DNA of 64,000 nucleotides from Ardenticatenaceae bacterium (GCA_020634435.1 JACKBS010000015.1:124001-188000); one strand, 5' to 3'; counted from the first letter of the stretch, positions 18,242-26,704 are shown. Translations and numbers: made by a program. The notes: a model not told the origin generated them from the sequence alone.

Positions 18242-18273
18242 ATGATTAAATTTAATCGTGGGGATGGCAAGGG

Positions 18274-18843
18274 TCAGACGGCCGTTTCCATCCCCACTTC
18301 ATCTTTTTTACGCGCTAAATCAATGACAATTTCAGACTCAGTTCCCTCAATTGTCCGCGTGAGCGGATAAGGCAACTGGTCAAACAGCCGCCAGATTGGC
18401 TCATTGTCATTCTGAATCAAACCAACAATGGATTCAGCACCAGCAATTTGTGCCAGTTCCAGCACCATGTCTAGCAACCGTTTGCCAATCCCTTGCCCCT
18501 GACAATCATCCCGTACCGACATGGCAACTTCGGCCACGCTGTCGGAAAGCCAAACAATGCGGGCAACTCCAACGGCCACCTCACCTTCTCCCGGCAGTGT
18601 TGCAAAAGCAATTAAGCCCAGCTGTTCGTCGGCAACGGCCGTCGCGATTCGCTCTGCCTCAGCCCAAACCTGCGATTCTGGCACATTGTCCGTGGGTTGG
18701 TGAAAGCGGCGGTAGCGGCTCTCTGGCCCCATGTGTTCAAACAGATCCACCAGATGAGAGGTGTCCTTTTGCCGCAGCAAGCGCACCCATACCGGCAGTC
18801 CATTCCTGGTTGTGAATCGTTTCGCTAATTGCTTGGCTCCCAT
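18274..18843 (-). CDS. GNAT-family N-acetyltransferase
   Basis: About 189 residues of the Gcn5-related acetyltransferase fold, transferring acetyl from acetyl-CoA to an unknown amine. The signature region is VAEVAMSVRDDCQGQGIGKRLLDMV, where the Q-G-Q-G-I-G loop binds the CoA pyrophosphate. The context VRLLRQKDTSHLVDLFEHM at the N-terminus is like that of GNATs fused to acyl-CoA synthetases or acting on proteins. Two starts are possible; the ATG at 18843 has GAGAGGAA 9 bases upstream and is preferred over 18867. A 19-bp palindrome lies just upstream of the gene. Confidence 0.88.
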   Translation of the reverse strand: MGAKQLAKRFTTRNGLPVWVRLLRQKDTSHLVDLFEHMGPESRYRRFHQPTDNVPESQVWAEAERIATAVADEQLGLIAFATLPGEGEVAVGVARIVWLSDSVAEVAMSVRDDCQGQGIGKRLLDMVLELAQIAGAESIVGLIQNDNEPIWRLFDQLPYPLTRTIEGTESEIVIDLARKKDEVGMETAV

Positions 18844-18874
18844 AAAAAGCAGTTCCTCTCTAATCATAACGCAC

Positions 18875-18893
18875 TATAACGCATTGCGTTATA
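18875..18893. promoter_or_regulatory. 19-bp palindrome, candidate operator for the GNAT gene
   Basis: TATAACGCA-T-TGCGTTATA is a perfect 9-bp dyad with a single central base. A further direct half-copy ATAACGCA lies at 18866-18873. It is about 30 bases upstream of the GNAT start and could bind a dimeric repressor. Confidence 0.5.
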
Positions 18894-19160
18894 AAAGGGA
18901 AAGATTACCATAGAAATTTACCAAAATCAATGAGCAGGGTGTCAGAATCTATACGGCCGTTTTGGGCAATTTGACCCAAACCAGTTCACCCCAGTTTACA
19001 AAAATGGCCACTTCGCAACAACCCTGCAACCTTTCCTAGGACGTTGCGTATAAGCAGGTACAGCCACACCAAACAGGTGGTTCTTCTCCTGTGGCAATCA
19101 ATATTATGAATTAGGACGATCTCATCGTCGTCTAAACTTTGCAAGGAAGGTAACGCAAAC

Positions 19161-21815
19161 ATGAGCCCGAAAAAGCAAACCGATAAATACGAAGAATTAA
19201 AAACATCCTTAGAAACGCTCCCCCACATCAGCCCAACCCAGGTTGAGCACTGGGTCCACATGCAAAAAGTAATCGACCAAACGCGCGATTACCTCATCCG
19301 CGCCGTGCCCCAGGCACAGCAAAGCGTGGACGAAGCGCAAAAGATTTTGGCCCAGCGCACCTACACCCTCGTCTTTTTCGGCGGTACGGGCGTGGGCAAA
19401 AGCACCCTCATCAATGGCTTGCTGGGGCGCAATTTGCTGCCAACCGGGGCGGTAACGGCCGTTACCGGCACCATCGTCTACATCGAACAAGCCAAAGAAG
19501 GCGAAGCTGAATCCCTCGTCCTCACCTACTGGACGCAAGATGAATTTGCCCAGCGCGTACGCCGCCTCTGCCAACTGGCCGAGATTGACGGCTTCGACAT
19601 CATCAACGATGGCGAGCGCGAGCAAGCCCGCGAAGCCATCCAGCAAATCATGGCCGACGGGGCCGACAACGCCAAAACCGAGCGGGATGAATATCTAGAA
19701 ATCCTCATCGACTGCATCGACTCCTACGAGCACAACAAAGCGCTCTACGCCGATGGCCCGCCCGCGCCGCGCAGTTTGGCCCTGGACAATGAAGATTCCC
19801 TGCGCCACCTGCGCGAAGACGGCTTCAAAGGCAGCCAGCAGCGGCAAATCCGGCTCATTAAATCGGCCACATTCAAAATCCAGCCTAAAAATGGGCAAGA
19901 AAGCTTGCTGATGAACGGCTACCTGCGCATCGTCGATGTGCCCGGTTTGGGCGCAGGCATGAAGCTGCACGAAGCGATCACCCTTGAAGAAATGAAGCGC
20001 GAAGACGCCATGATCGTCCTCGTCACCGACGCCGGACGCCAGCGCGTGGACGAGCTGAAATCGCTCTCTGCTGTCAACTGGATTAAAGAAAACCGCCTCT
20101 TCGGCCTAAGCGGTGGCGATTTGGATGAAGCCGCCAGCAAAATCTTCCTGGCCGTCAACGGCGGCAACGTACGCCAAGCGTTCGACCGCCTGAACTCTGG
20201 CCTGCCGGAAGCGGAACTGGAAGTGAAAGAAGTCACCCGCTACATCGCCCCCAACTACTGGGAGCGGTACCGGGATCGTGGCCATAATCGGCCGTACTTT
20301 TTGGTGATGGCTCCACCCGCGCTGTATGTGCAGGACCCGGACAATGCCCCAGACGAATTCGCCAGCGAAACCGAGCGCATCATCAAGGTATTCCGTGACC
20401 AGCTAGGTCAGGTCAACGCCAGTGACCCGCTCGATCCAGAAACAGCAGAAGCGCTCCTCAAACTGAGCGAAGTGCCGCTGCTGCGCGAAAAGCTAATCAC
20501 CTTCATCAAAACCGAGCGCGTGCGCAGCCAACTACGCGAAGCGGCGACCCGCATCCGCAACAGCCTGCAAGCGCTGCGCTTTTACTACGAAAAACAGCTG
20601 GCCCATCGCGGCGTACACCCGCCCTTTGCTAACAGCTGGGAGCAGTTGCAAGAACGCCGCTTCGAGAACGTCATCATTCGCCAGCAAAAAGAGCTGCCGC
20701 GTGCCTTTCACAACGCACTTCTTGAGCTGAACAATCGCACGAACAGCGACGGCCGTTTCCGCAACATCCTGCGCCCCACCCTCAACGGCATCAAGGGCAT
20801 GGTCCAGGATGCGGTCCAGCGCGAAGTGGAAACGCTGCTAGAAAATTACGGCACCGAATATTGGGACGACCGCGACGTCACCTACGACAACCTCATCTGG
20901 GGCAGCAGTGGTATCGAAATTCCGATTAAGCGCATCCTGTTCCAGGTAGAGCTGATCATGCAGGATTCCGTCTCCAAGTTTATGCCCGAAGCCGCCGAAG
21001 TGATTACGGCCGAATTGCAGCGCACGTTAGAGGCACATGAAATCCTCAGCCGTCTACGCCGCGCCGCCTATGAGCAGGAGTACAACTACGCCATTCCTGG
21101 CGAAACGGCCGATGGCTTGAATCTGGACGAGGCGTTCAACGTCCTGGTGGAGCGCGTGGAGCGCAACTTCCGCCACGTTTGCCAGCAGGCCACGATGTAC
21201 GAGCTGATGAAACCAGAACGCTCCGTACACCATCGGCTGGACGAAGGCGAACGGGAACTGTCGCTCAACACCAACGAACGGCTGTTGGACGTGGCCCTCA
21301 ACGGCGTCGAATCGGTGCGCCGCGAAATGGCGGCCAGTATGCCCTCGGCTAACAGCACGCAGGCTGCTGCCGCACCCACCGCTGTTGCCGACGAACCGGA
21401 AATCAACATCTCCATCCTGGATGAACCGGCCCAGCCGGAAGACCTGGGCATCAGCCTGATTGGCGATTCTGGCAGCGCCACGCCGCAAGCAGACCTGGAG
21501 ATGAGCTACGCCGACAAACTGGACAACGTCGCCGTGAAGGTGAACCGCATCTTTGGCGAGATTCTCAACGACCTGTTCAGCGACGACGACCTGCTGCCTC
21601 GGCTGCGCCGCCTCTTCTGGCTGGAAGCCACCAAGGCCGAGCGGGACTTCAACACCCACATCGTCAAGCCGATGCTGAAGCAGCACGATCGCAACCTGCA
21701 AAAACCGGAACTGCGCGAAGCGATGGAAATGGACCTGGAAAATGTGTCCGACCTCGAAGAGCTGATGCGCGTCTGGGACGGGCTGCACAAGCTGGAAAAT
21801 AGCTTAGCTATCTAA
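19161..21815 (+). CDS. Dynamin-like large GTPase
   Basis: 884 residues. The GTPase domain shows G1 GGTGVGKST (residues 74-82), a threonine-rich G2 region (AVTAVTGT, about 97-104) and G3 DVPGLG (259-264) followed by MIVLVTDAG. The long helical remainder (about 430-884) is what dynamin/BDLP-type and related bacterial GTPases use to oligomerise or bind membranes. No transmembrane helix is obvious. A start at 19161 is supported by AAGGAAGG about 10 bases upstream. It begins the plus-strand run that leads into the ubiquitin-like genes, with a hairpin repeat and one unknown gene in between, so a partnership is plausible but unproven. It carries few palindrome octamers for its size. Confidence 0.82.
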   Translation: MSPKKQTDKYEELKTSLETLPHISPTQVEHWVHMQKVIDQTRDYLIRAVPQAQQSVDEAQKILAQRTYTLVFFGGTGVGKSTLINGLLGRNLLPTGAVTAVTGTIVYIEQAKEGEAESLVLTYWTQDEFAQRVRRLCQLAEIDGFDIINDGEREQAREAIQQIMADGADNAKTERDEYLEILIDCIDSYEHNKALYADGPPAPRSLALDNEDSLRHLREDGFKGSQQRQIRLIKSATFKIQPKNGQESLLMNGYLRIVDVPGLGAGMKLHEAITLEEMKREDAMIVLVTDAGRQRVDELKSLSAVNWIKENRLFGLSGGDLDEAASKIFLAVNGGNVRQAFDRLNSGLPEAELEVKEVTRYIAPNYWERYRDRGHNRPYFLVMAPPALYVQDPDNAPDEFASETERIIKVFRDQLGQVNASDPLDPETAEALLKLSEVPLLREKLITFIKTERVRSQLREAATRIRNSLQALRFYYEKQLAHRGVHPPFANSWEQLQERRFENVIIRQQKELPRAFHNALLELNNRTNSDGRFRNILRPTLNGIKGMVQDAVQREVETLLENYGTEYWDDRDVTYDNLIWGSSGIEIPIKRILFQVELIMQDSVSKFMPEAAEVITAELQRTLEAHEILSRLRRAAYEQEYNYAIPGETADGLNLDEAFNVLVERVERNFRHVCQQATMYELMKPERSVHHRLDEGERELSLNTNERLLDVALNGVESVRREMAASMPSANSTQAAAAPTAVADEPEINISILDEPAQPEDLGISLIGDSGSATPQADLEMSYADKLDNVAVKVNRIFGEILNDLFSDDDLLPRLRRLFWLEATKAERDFNTHIVKPMLKQHDRNLQKPELREAMEMDLENVSDLEELMRVWDGLHKLENSLAI

Positions 21816-21827
21816 AATCGTATCACG

Positions 21828-21856
21828 GTAGGGGCAGGTCTGAGACCTGCCCCTAC
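21828..21856. repeat. Perfect hairpin repeat GTAGGGGCAGGTC...
   Basis: 13-bp arms GTAGGGGCAGGTC and GACCTGCCCCTAC with a TGA loop, between the GTPase gene and the next gene. A related hairpin sits inside the next gene at 21982-22003. Confidence 0.88.
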
Positions 21857-21872
21857 AAATTAGGAACGTCTC

Positions 21873-23075
21873 ATGACAGACCTTGCCACACAACCTTTAC
21901 TAAAACAACTCGATGACGCCCATCTGCCGGTTTTTGCCGTGCGGCTGAGCAACTGGCTTATCACTGACCTAAACGCCAGTAGGGGCGATTCGGGAATCGC
22001 CCCCGATTTCACCGAATCGCGGGCCAAAGCGCTGCTGCGCGCGGCAGCCGTGGTGGATGATCCCACCCTGCACGATTTTGCTCGATTGGTTGATAGCGGC
22101 GGTACGGCCGTTCGCCTCGCCCTGCACGATTTGCTTGATGAAACTGGCCTGATTGAAGATGAAGAGGTAACTGCCCTAGCGACGACAAGCGCCGCAATCT
22201 CCAATCTCCAATCTCCAATCTCCTGGTTATCGCTCAGCATTGCTGCCCACGCCTGGAAAAGTGGCTACCCACTCTACCAGCTCGATCCGGCTTCGCCCCC
22301 TGGCGAATACAGTCCGGCGGGACAGCTCATCAAGCGGGCCGCGACCTTTGTGCGGCAGCAAATCCAGCGTAGCGCCACCGAGCGGGACAAGCTGGGCAAA
22401 AAGCTGGCCTACAACCCCGGCGACGGCACGCCTTCGCTGGAAACCATGCCCAACAGCCAGCCAATCGCCCCGGCGCCGCCTCACTTCCGGCCGCCGATTC
22501 CAGTGCGCTATCCAGAGGTGGCGCGGGAAACGCTGCACGTCAACGAAAATGAAAACGCAGCCGCACCGGGCAACGTCACGCGCAACGCGCCGCTCACCAT
22601 CACCAGCGATGACATTCAGCCCGCCAACCAGCGGCCCGTGCGCATGCCGGAGATTCGCATTCGGGCGGATCAGGTGCCGCAGAGACGGCCGTCGCGGCCA
22701 ACGCAAGCCCAACCACAGCCAAGCAGCAGTGGCGAGAATTTGGGAACGGCCGTTCGCCAACGATTCAAGCGCGACAAAGAGCCATTGCGCAGCACCAAAC
22801 TCCGCGTCATCGTGCAGGATGTACAGGATGGCCCTGGACTGTACGGCATTCAGGTGCAGGTGAGCTGCAAGGGGATCAACGCCCACGTGGCTGGCACCAC
22901 CAACCGCGACGGCGTCTTTTTGTGCGAGCTGCCCGTGCGCGTTCACTCCGGCCTAACCTACGACGTAGACATCACCTGGCCCCGCGACCTGGGTGGCGAA
23001 GTTGAACGCAAATCGGTCACGCTAAACGTGGATCGCACCGAATTTAAGCTGCCCTTTTTCCGGCGGCTTTCATAA
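21873..23075 (+). CDS. Unrecognised protein with disordered middle and C-terminal beta-sandwich-like domain
   Basis: 400 residues, no family recognised. The N-terminal 160 residues are helical; the middle (about 190-310) is Pro/Arg/Gln-rich and probably disordered; the last 85 residues (STKLRVIVQDVQDGPGLYGI... VDRTEFKLPFF) look like a carboxypeptidase-regulatory-like sandwich. It lies between the GTPase and the E1-like gene on the same strand. Two genomic repeats are embedded in frame: a GGGGCGATTC hairpin (21982-22003, encoding RGDSGIAP) and four perfect CAATCTC heptamers (22195-22222, encoding SNLQSPIS). A change in heptamer number would shift the frame. Confidence 0.75.
   Translation: MTDLATQPLLKQLDDAHLPVFAVRLSNWLITDLNASRGDSGIAPDFTESRAKALLRAAAVVDDPTLHDFARLVDSGGTAVRLALHDLLDETGLIEDEEVTALATTSAAISNLQSPISWLSLSIAAHAWKSGYPLYQLDPASPPGEYSPAGQLIKRAATFVRQQIQRSATERDKLGKKLAYNPGDGTPSLETMPNSQPIAPAPPHFRPPIPVRYPEVARETLHVNENENAAAPGNVTRNAPLTITSDDIQPANQRPVRMPEIRIRADQVPQRRPSRPTQAQPQPSSSGENLGTAVRQRFKRDKEPLRSTKLRVIVQDVQDGPGLYGIQVQVSCKGINAHVAGTTNRDGVFLCELPVRVHSGLTYDVDITWPRDLGGEVERKSVTLNVDRTEFKLPFFRRLS
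21982..22003. repeat. Hairpin repeat inside coding sequence
   Basis: GGGGCGATTC-GG-GAATCGCCCC, 10-bp perfect arms, preceded by GTA as in the intergenic hairpin at 21828-21856. It is read in frame within the 21873 gene. Confidence 0.85.
22195..22222. repeat. Four tandem CAATCTC heptamers inside coding sequence
   Basis: Four perfect 7-bp units in the 21873 gene. The same heptamer family fills the gap at 28378-28430. Heptamers are not a multiple of three, so unit gain or loss would disrupt the gene. Confidence 0.9.
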
Positions 23076-23077
23076 AA

Positions 23078-23150
23078 TGACTGGTTGCAAGTAAAAAGTA
23101 GCAAGTTGCAAGTAGACAATACTTGCCACCTGCAACCTGCCACTTGCAAC
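23078..23150. repeat. Intergenic TTGCAAG/CAACCTG repeat block
   Basis: GGTTGCAAGTAAAAAGTAGC and AAGTTGCAAGT on the left oppose CACCTGCAACCTGCCACTTG on the right. Same family as 10612-10680; it precedes the E1-like gene. Confidence 0.8.
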
Positions 23151-23169
23151 TCCAAAACGATAAAACAAC

Positions 23170-24360
23170 ATGACTGAAACAACCGAACCAATCATCATTA
23201 CCGATCCCGATAGCGACCGGTACCACACCTTTGGCTACATTAGCTGGTGGCAGCAGGAAGTGGTGCGCAACGCCACCATTCTGGTGGTAGGCGCGGGGGC
23301 CCTCGGCAACGAGGTGCTCAAAAATCTGGCCCTCATGGGCATCGGCAACATCATCATCGCCGACTTCGACACCATCGAAGACAGCAATCTCAGCCGCTCC
23401 GTCCTGTTCCGCGCGTCGGACCGGGGCCGCCGCAAGGTAGACGCCGCCGCCGAGCGCGTCAAGGAGCTAAACCCGGATGTCAACGTGAAAACATGGCACG
23501 GCAACATCAATTTCGAGATGGGGCTGGGCGTGTTTCGCCACGTAGACGCCATCATAGGCTGCCTGGACAACCGCGAGGCGCGCCTATCCATCAATCGCTT
23601 TAGCTGGCAAATAAATCGGCCGTGGGTGGATGGGGCCATTCAGGAGCTGATGGGCATCGTGCGCGTGTTTTGGCCCGGCCATGGCGCGTGCTACGAATGC
23701 ACCCTCACGGACATGGATTACCAAATCATCAATCTGCGCTACTCCTGCCCGCTGCTGGCGCGGCAAAATATTTTGCAAGGCAAGGTGCCTACTACGCCCA
23801 CCAGCGCCTCGATTGTGGCAGCGATGCAAACGCAGGAAGCACTCAAACTGATCCACAACATGGAAGTGCAGCCGGGTAAGGCGGTGATGATCAACGGGCT
23901 GACCAATGACATCTACACCACAAAATACCCTGTCAAAGAGAGCTGCATGAGTCATTCGCGGCTAGAGCCAATTGTGGAGGTTGAGGACGGTACGGCCGTT
24001 TCCACCACCCTCTCTGAGTTGCTAACCATCGCTCATGAAAAGCTGGCCGATGACGCCGTGCTGGAATTCGACGGCGAAATTGTGACCACCATGCACTGCC
24101 TGGACTGCGGCGAAGCGTTCCCCATCTTCAAAAAGATGGCGCGACTGTACGAAAACGAATCTGTTTGTCCCAACTGCGGCGGAAGGCGCGAAATGCGCAT
24201 GACCCACCGCATCGACGGCAGTGAGGATTTCCTGGACCGTACGTTGGCAGAGATGGACGTACCGCCCTTGGGCATTATTCGCGCCCGCAGCGCCAGCAAA
24301 AAAGAAAGCATCTACCTGGAGCTGACTGGCGATAAAGAGACGTTTTTGAAGTTTGACTGA
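23170..24360 (+). CDS. E1-like ubiquitin-activating enzyme (ThiF/UBA superfamily)
   Basis: Adenylates the C-terminus of a ubiquitin-like protein and probably passes it on as a thioester. The Rossmann P-loop is GAGALG (41-46), followed by ADFDTIEDSNLSRSVLF (64-80) with the Asp and Arg residues typical of E1 nucleotide binding, and GCLDNREAR (130-138). A zinc pair CYEC (174-177) precedes RYSCPLL, whose Cys193 aligns by context with the catalytic-cysteine position of eukaryotic UBA3-type E1s. A second pair, CLDC and CPNC, forms a zinc ribbon in the C-terminal third, unlike MoeB or ThiF. At 396 residues it is longer than those biosynthetic homologues. Located just before a Ubl and an E2 gene, which strongly supports a conjugation role. 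Confidence 0.93.
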   Translation: MTETTEPIIITDPDSDRYHTFGYISWWQQEVVRNATILVVGAGALGNEVLKNLALMGIGNIIIADFDTIEDSNLSRSVLFRASDRGRRKVDAAAERVKELNPDVNVKTWHGNINFEMGLGVFRHVDAIIGCLDNREARLSINRFSWQINRPWVDGAIQELMGIVRVFWPGHGACYECTLTDMDYQIINLRYSCPLLARQNILQGKVPTTPTSASIVAAMQTQEALKLIHNMEVQPGKAVMINGLTNDIYTTKYPVKESCMSHSRLEPIVEVEDGTAVSTTLSELLTIAHEKLADDAVLEFDGEIVTTMHCLDCGEAFPIFKKMARLYENESVCPNCGGRREMRMTHRIDGSEDFLDRTLAEMDVPPLGIIRARSASKKESIYLELTGDKETFLKFD

Positions 24361-24369
24361 GGCCGGTGT

Positions 24370-24424
24370 TTGGTAATCGGTAATCAGTTATCGGTAATCC
24401 GCAGAACACTTACCGATTACAGAC
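24370..24424. repeat. Intergenic GGTAATCG/CGATTACC repeat block
   Basis: GGTAATCGGTAATCAG and TCGGTAATCC face CTTACCGATTACAG. A degenerate hairpin between the E1 and Ubl genes; the 24425-24540 remainder holds no recognised feature. Confidence 0.75.
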
Positions 24425-24553
24425 AAAAGGTGCAACCCGGCGCAGCAAACTGCGTATATAAAGTGAATTATCGAGTTGATTTGATACAAAAGACCACACA
24501 AAAACTCGCGTGGCTCAAACGCAATCAACCAAGACGAATGGAGGCTTTTATCA

Positions 24554-24820
24554 ATGGCAAGCATAAAAACAATCATCTACGACCCGACCGGTTCCAAGAA
24601 AACCCCGGTAGAACTCCCAGACGACGTACCCATGCGGCGCTTGATTCCCGCGTTGGTTAGCAAAATGGGACTTCCCACCAGCCAGGGTGCCAATCCGATC
24701 ACCTATCGCCTGGACCACCGCTCCTCTGGCAAGCGCCTGAGCGAGGATGAATCGTTGGCCGATGCCGGTGTAGTTGAGGACGATATTCTGAGCCTGTTCC
24801 CAGAAGTTACCGCCGGTTAA
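24554..24820 (+). CDS. Ubiquitin-like modifier protein (YukD/EsaB-like beta-grasp)
   Basis: 88 residues with a beta-grasp pattern: IKTIIYDPTG (strand 1), KTPVELPDDVPMRRLIPALVSKMG (strand 2 and helix), ITYRLDHRSSGKRLSEDESLADAGVVEDDILSLFPE (final strands; the L-x-D-E-x-L-x-D-A-G-V-x-x-x-D turn is typical of ubiquitin-like folds). It ends V-T-A-G: a single terminal glycine, not the usual GG. GGAGG about 10 bases upstream sets the start. It lies between E1 and E2 genes and is the obvious conjugated or carrier partner. YukD-like proteins also act in type VII secretion, but no secretion genes are present here. Confidence 0.85.
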   Translation: MASIKTIIYDPTGSKKTPVELPDDVPMRRLIPALVSKMGLPTSQGANPITYRLDHRSSGKRLSEDESLADAGVVEDDILSLFPEVTAG

Positions 24821-24821
24821 T

Positions 24822-24858
24822 CAGTATTCGGTAAGCAGTATTTAGTAATCAGTAAAAA
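24822..24858. repeat. Intergenic TAATCAGT/GGTAAGCAGT repeat
   Basis: Direct degenerate units TAATCAGTATTCGGTAAGC and AGTAATCAGTAAAAAGC between the Ubl and E2 genes. Related to the ACCGATTA family. Confidence 0.6.
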
Positions 24859-24924
24859 GCGAGAAGCGAGAAGGGAAAGTCATTCCTGGCTTCACCTTCC
24901 GCTTTTGCCTTTTTTGAGGAAACC

Positions 24925-25458
24925 ATGTCCTTTGATATTCGTGAAACCAGATTGCGCAACGACCATGAACGGATTCGGGCGCTGGTGAATCGCAGTGAGT
25001 TCATCCACATTCTAACGACGGAAGGCGATCCGGTTGAGAAGTATATGATCCGCTTCACCTGCAAAGGCGTCGAGAAGATCAATTCTGCCGGGACACCGCT
25101 GCTGCGGGAAGTGCATGAGGTGAGTATTTATCTTCATGCTGAGTACCCTCTAAAGCAGCCCCAGCTCAAGTGGCACACGCCGATCTTCCACCCGAACATT
25201 CATGTGACGGGAGCGGTTTGTATTGGCGCCTGGTGGCCTGCCAAAACGTTGGATGAGCTGCTGCTGACGCTGGGCGAAATGATCCAGTATAAAAACTACG
25301 ATCCCAAAGACCCGATGAACTCTAAAGCAGCTGCCTGGGCGCTGCGACACAAGCACATCTTTCCCATCGACAAACGCAGCCTGAAAGGGCAGTCGCTGGA
25401 AGATTTAATTGTGCTGGGGGAGGAAGAATCGGATGAGTTCGGCATCAACATTCTCTAA
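24925..25458 (+). CDS. E2-like ubiquitin-conjugating enzyme (UBC fold)
   Basis: 177 residues. The E2 core is clear: IYLHAEYPLKQPQLKWHTP (68-86), the HPN tripeptide (89-91) and the catalytic Cys99 in TGAVCIGAW, eight residues after Asn91 as in canonical E2s. The usual Pro-rich strand precedes it, and the Trp-Trp pair (103-104) follows where eukaryotic E2s carry a Leu/Trp. It should accept the modifier from the E1 and transfer it to substrate. A GAGGA site lies a few bases upstream. The gene overlaps the following JAB gene by 26 bases, which implies translational coupling. Confidence 0.93.
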   Translation: MSFDIRETRLRNDHERIRALVNRSEFIHILTTEGDPVEKYMIRFTCKGVEKINSAGTPLLREVHEVSIYLHAEYPLKQPQLKWHTPIFHPNIHVTGAVCIGAWWPAKTLDELLLTLGEMIQYKNYDPKDPMNSKAAAWALRHKHIFPIDKRSLKGQSLEDLIVLGEEESDEFGINIL

Positions 25459-26653
25459 CGGCCGTTCTACCACCACCGACAGCGAACCCATGATTGGCCA
25501 ACCTGAGATCGACAGCTTGCCGGAACGGCCGTTAACCGACCTGACCGTCGAGGCACATCTTCATGGCCACCAACCAGCAGAAAATCAAGTGGTTGTCAGC
25601 CATCGCCAGCAGGCGCTAAGCCAGATTCGGGCGCACAGCATCACCAATTTACGTTCGGAGCTGGGTGGCGTACTGCTGGGCCATGCCTATCGCGACGGCG
25701 AGCAGCTAATCGTGGAAGTGATTGCCGCCCTACCCGCCCGCAACGACGATCATGGCCCGATCCACTTCACCTTCACTGCCGACGCCTGGAGCCAGATTCA
25801 TCACGAACGCGCCGAAAAATATCCTGATCTGGAGATTGTCGGCTGGTTCCATACCCATCCGGGGTTGGGCGTTTTTTACTCCAGCGACGACGTGGTGGTG
25901 CACACGGCCGCTTTTACGCTGCCGTGGCATGTGGGTCTGGTCGTCGATCCGTTGGGCAACCATGCGAGCTATTTTGGCTGGCAAGACGGCCGTTTGGCCC
26001 CCATCGTTGGGTATTACGAGCAGCTAGACACCCAACCCACACCGGTTGCGCCGTGGCGAGTGCCTAAAACTGAAGTATGGCACACCCGCGAGACGGAAGA
26101 ATTTTACGCTTCCTACGAAGGGCGCAACGAAGATGCAGACGAGGGTCTGGTTTCTTACGGTCTGAATCGGCCGCTGGCGCTCTCGAATACCGTCACGCTG
26201 GGGATTCTCGGCTTTGTCATTGGGTTTTTTTTGCTTATTGGCTGGGTCGCGGTACTCAACCGGGAAGTCAATCACCTGGAGAGCGTCGTAGCCAGCTTAG
26301 CGGGTGAAACGTCGCTCAATACGGTCAGCTGCCCCAATCCGCAGCTGCGCATTTTGGCCCCCACAACCCAAAGCCAACTGGTTGCCGGGCAGGATGTGGC
26401 CGTCTTTGGGACGGCCGTTCAACCCGAAGCCGCCCGCTACCAAATTGAATATCGGCCAGCGGGGAGCAACTTGTGGGACCTGGCTGGCATACAGCGTCTT
26501 CAGACCGATTTGGGGCTGCTCACGACCTGGAAAACTACCGGGCTTCGCGCTGGTGCATATGATTTGCGACTAACGGCCGTTGACCGGCAAAATATTCCCT
26601 TACCTGGCATGAACAGCTGCCAAATTTCTGTTGAACTGGTGGCTGGCGGCTGA
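25433..26653 (+). CDS. JAB1/MPN (JAMM) metalloprotease with transmembrane helix
   Basis: Zinc isopeptidase of the JAMM type, which cleaves ubiquitin-like chains or processes precursors. With start at 25433, Glu77 (ELGGVLLG) and the motif HTHP-x6-S-x2-D (His140, His142, Ser150, Asp153) complete the active site. After the MPN domain come a linker, one clear membrane helix (about 250-275, LGILGFVIGFFLLIGWVAVL) and a 120-residue extracytoplasmic Ig-like part (TQSQLVAGQDVAVFGTAVQ). This topology places the protease at the inner membrane face. The start is supported by GGGGAGGAA just upstream, inside the E2 gene. Confidence 0.92.
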   Translation: MSSASTFSNGRSTTTDSEPMIGQPEIDSLPERPLTDLTVEAHLHGHQPAENQVVVSHRQQALSQIRAHSITNLRSELGGVLLGHAYRDGEQLIVEVIAALPARNDDHGPIHFTFTADAWSQIHHERAEKYPDLEIVGWFHTHPGLGVFYSSDDVVVHTAAFTLPWHVGLVVDPLGNHASYFGWQDGRLAPIVGYYEQLDTQPTPVAPWRVPKTEVWHTRETEEFYASYEGRNEDADEGLVSYGLNRPLALSNTVTLGILGFVIGFFLLIGWVAVLNREVNHLESVVASLAGETSLNTVSCPNPQLRILAPTTQSQLVAGQDVAVFGTAVQPEAARYQIEYRPAGSNLWDLAGIQRLQTDLGLLTTWKTTGLRAGAYDLRLTAVDRQNIPLPGMNSCQISVELVAGG

Positions 26654-26690
26654 TGGCTAGCAAGACTAGCCACTAACCACCAACAACGAA
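26645..26690. repeat. Intergenic GGTGGCTG/CAGCCACC-type repeat
   Basis: GGCTGATGGCTAGCAAGACTAGCCACTAACCACC: opposing GGCTAG and CTAGCC units. A similar block stands before upp (38640-38705). Confidence 0.65.
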
Positions 26691-26704
26691 CATCTGGAAC
26701 TTTT

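Noticed and set aside
21054..21788. Antisense open frame opposite the GTPase
   Set aside because: Composition-driven shadow; the sense protein is continuous and has GTPase motifs.
22195..22222. Tandem heptamers considered as CRISPR-like array
   Set aside because: Units are 7 bp and contiguous without spacers, so this is a simple tandem repeat.
23170..24360. E1-like gene as MoeB/ThiF of cofactor synthesis
   Set aside because: Extra zinc ribbon, greater length and flanking E2/JAB/RING genes fit conjugation better; no moa/thi genes are present.
24554..24820. Ubiquitin-like gene as part of a type VII secretion locus
   Set aside because: YukD-like fold fits, but no EssC/YukB ATPase, WXG100 or EssB genes are near, whereas E1 and E2 genes flank it.
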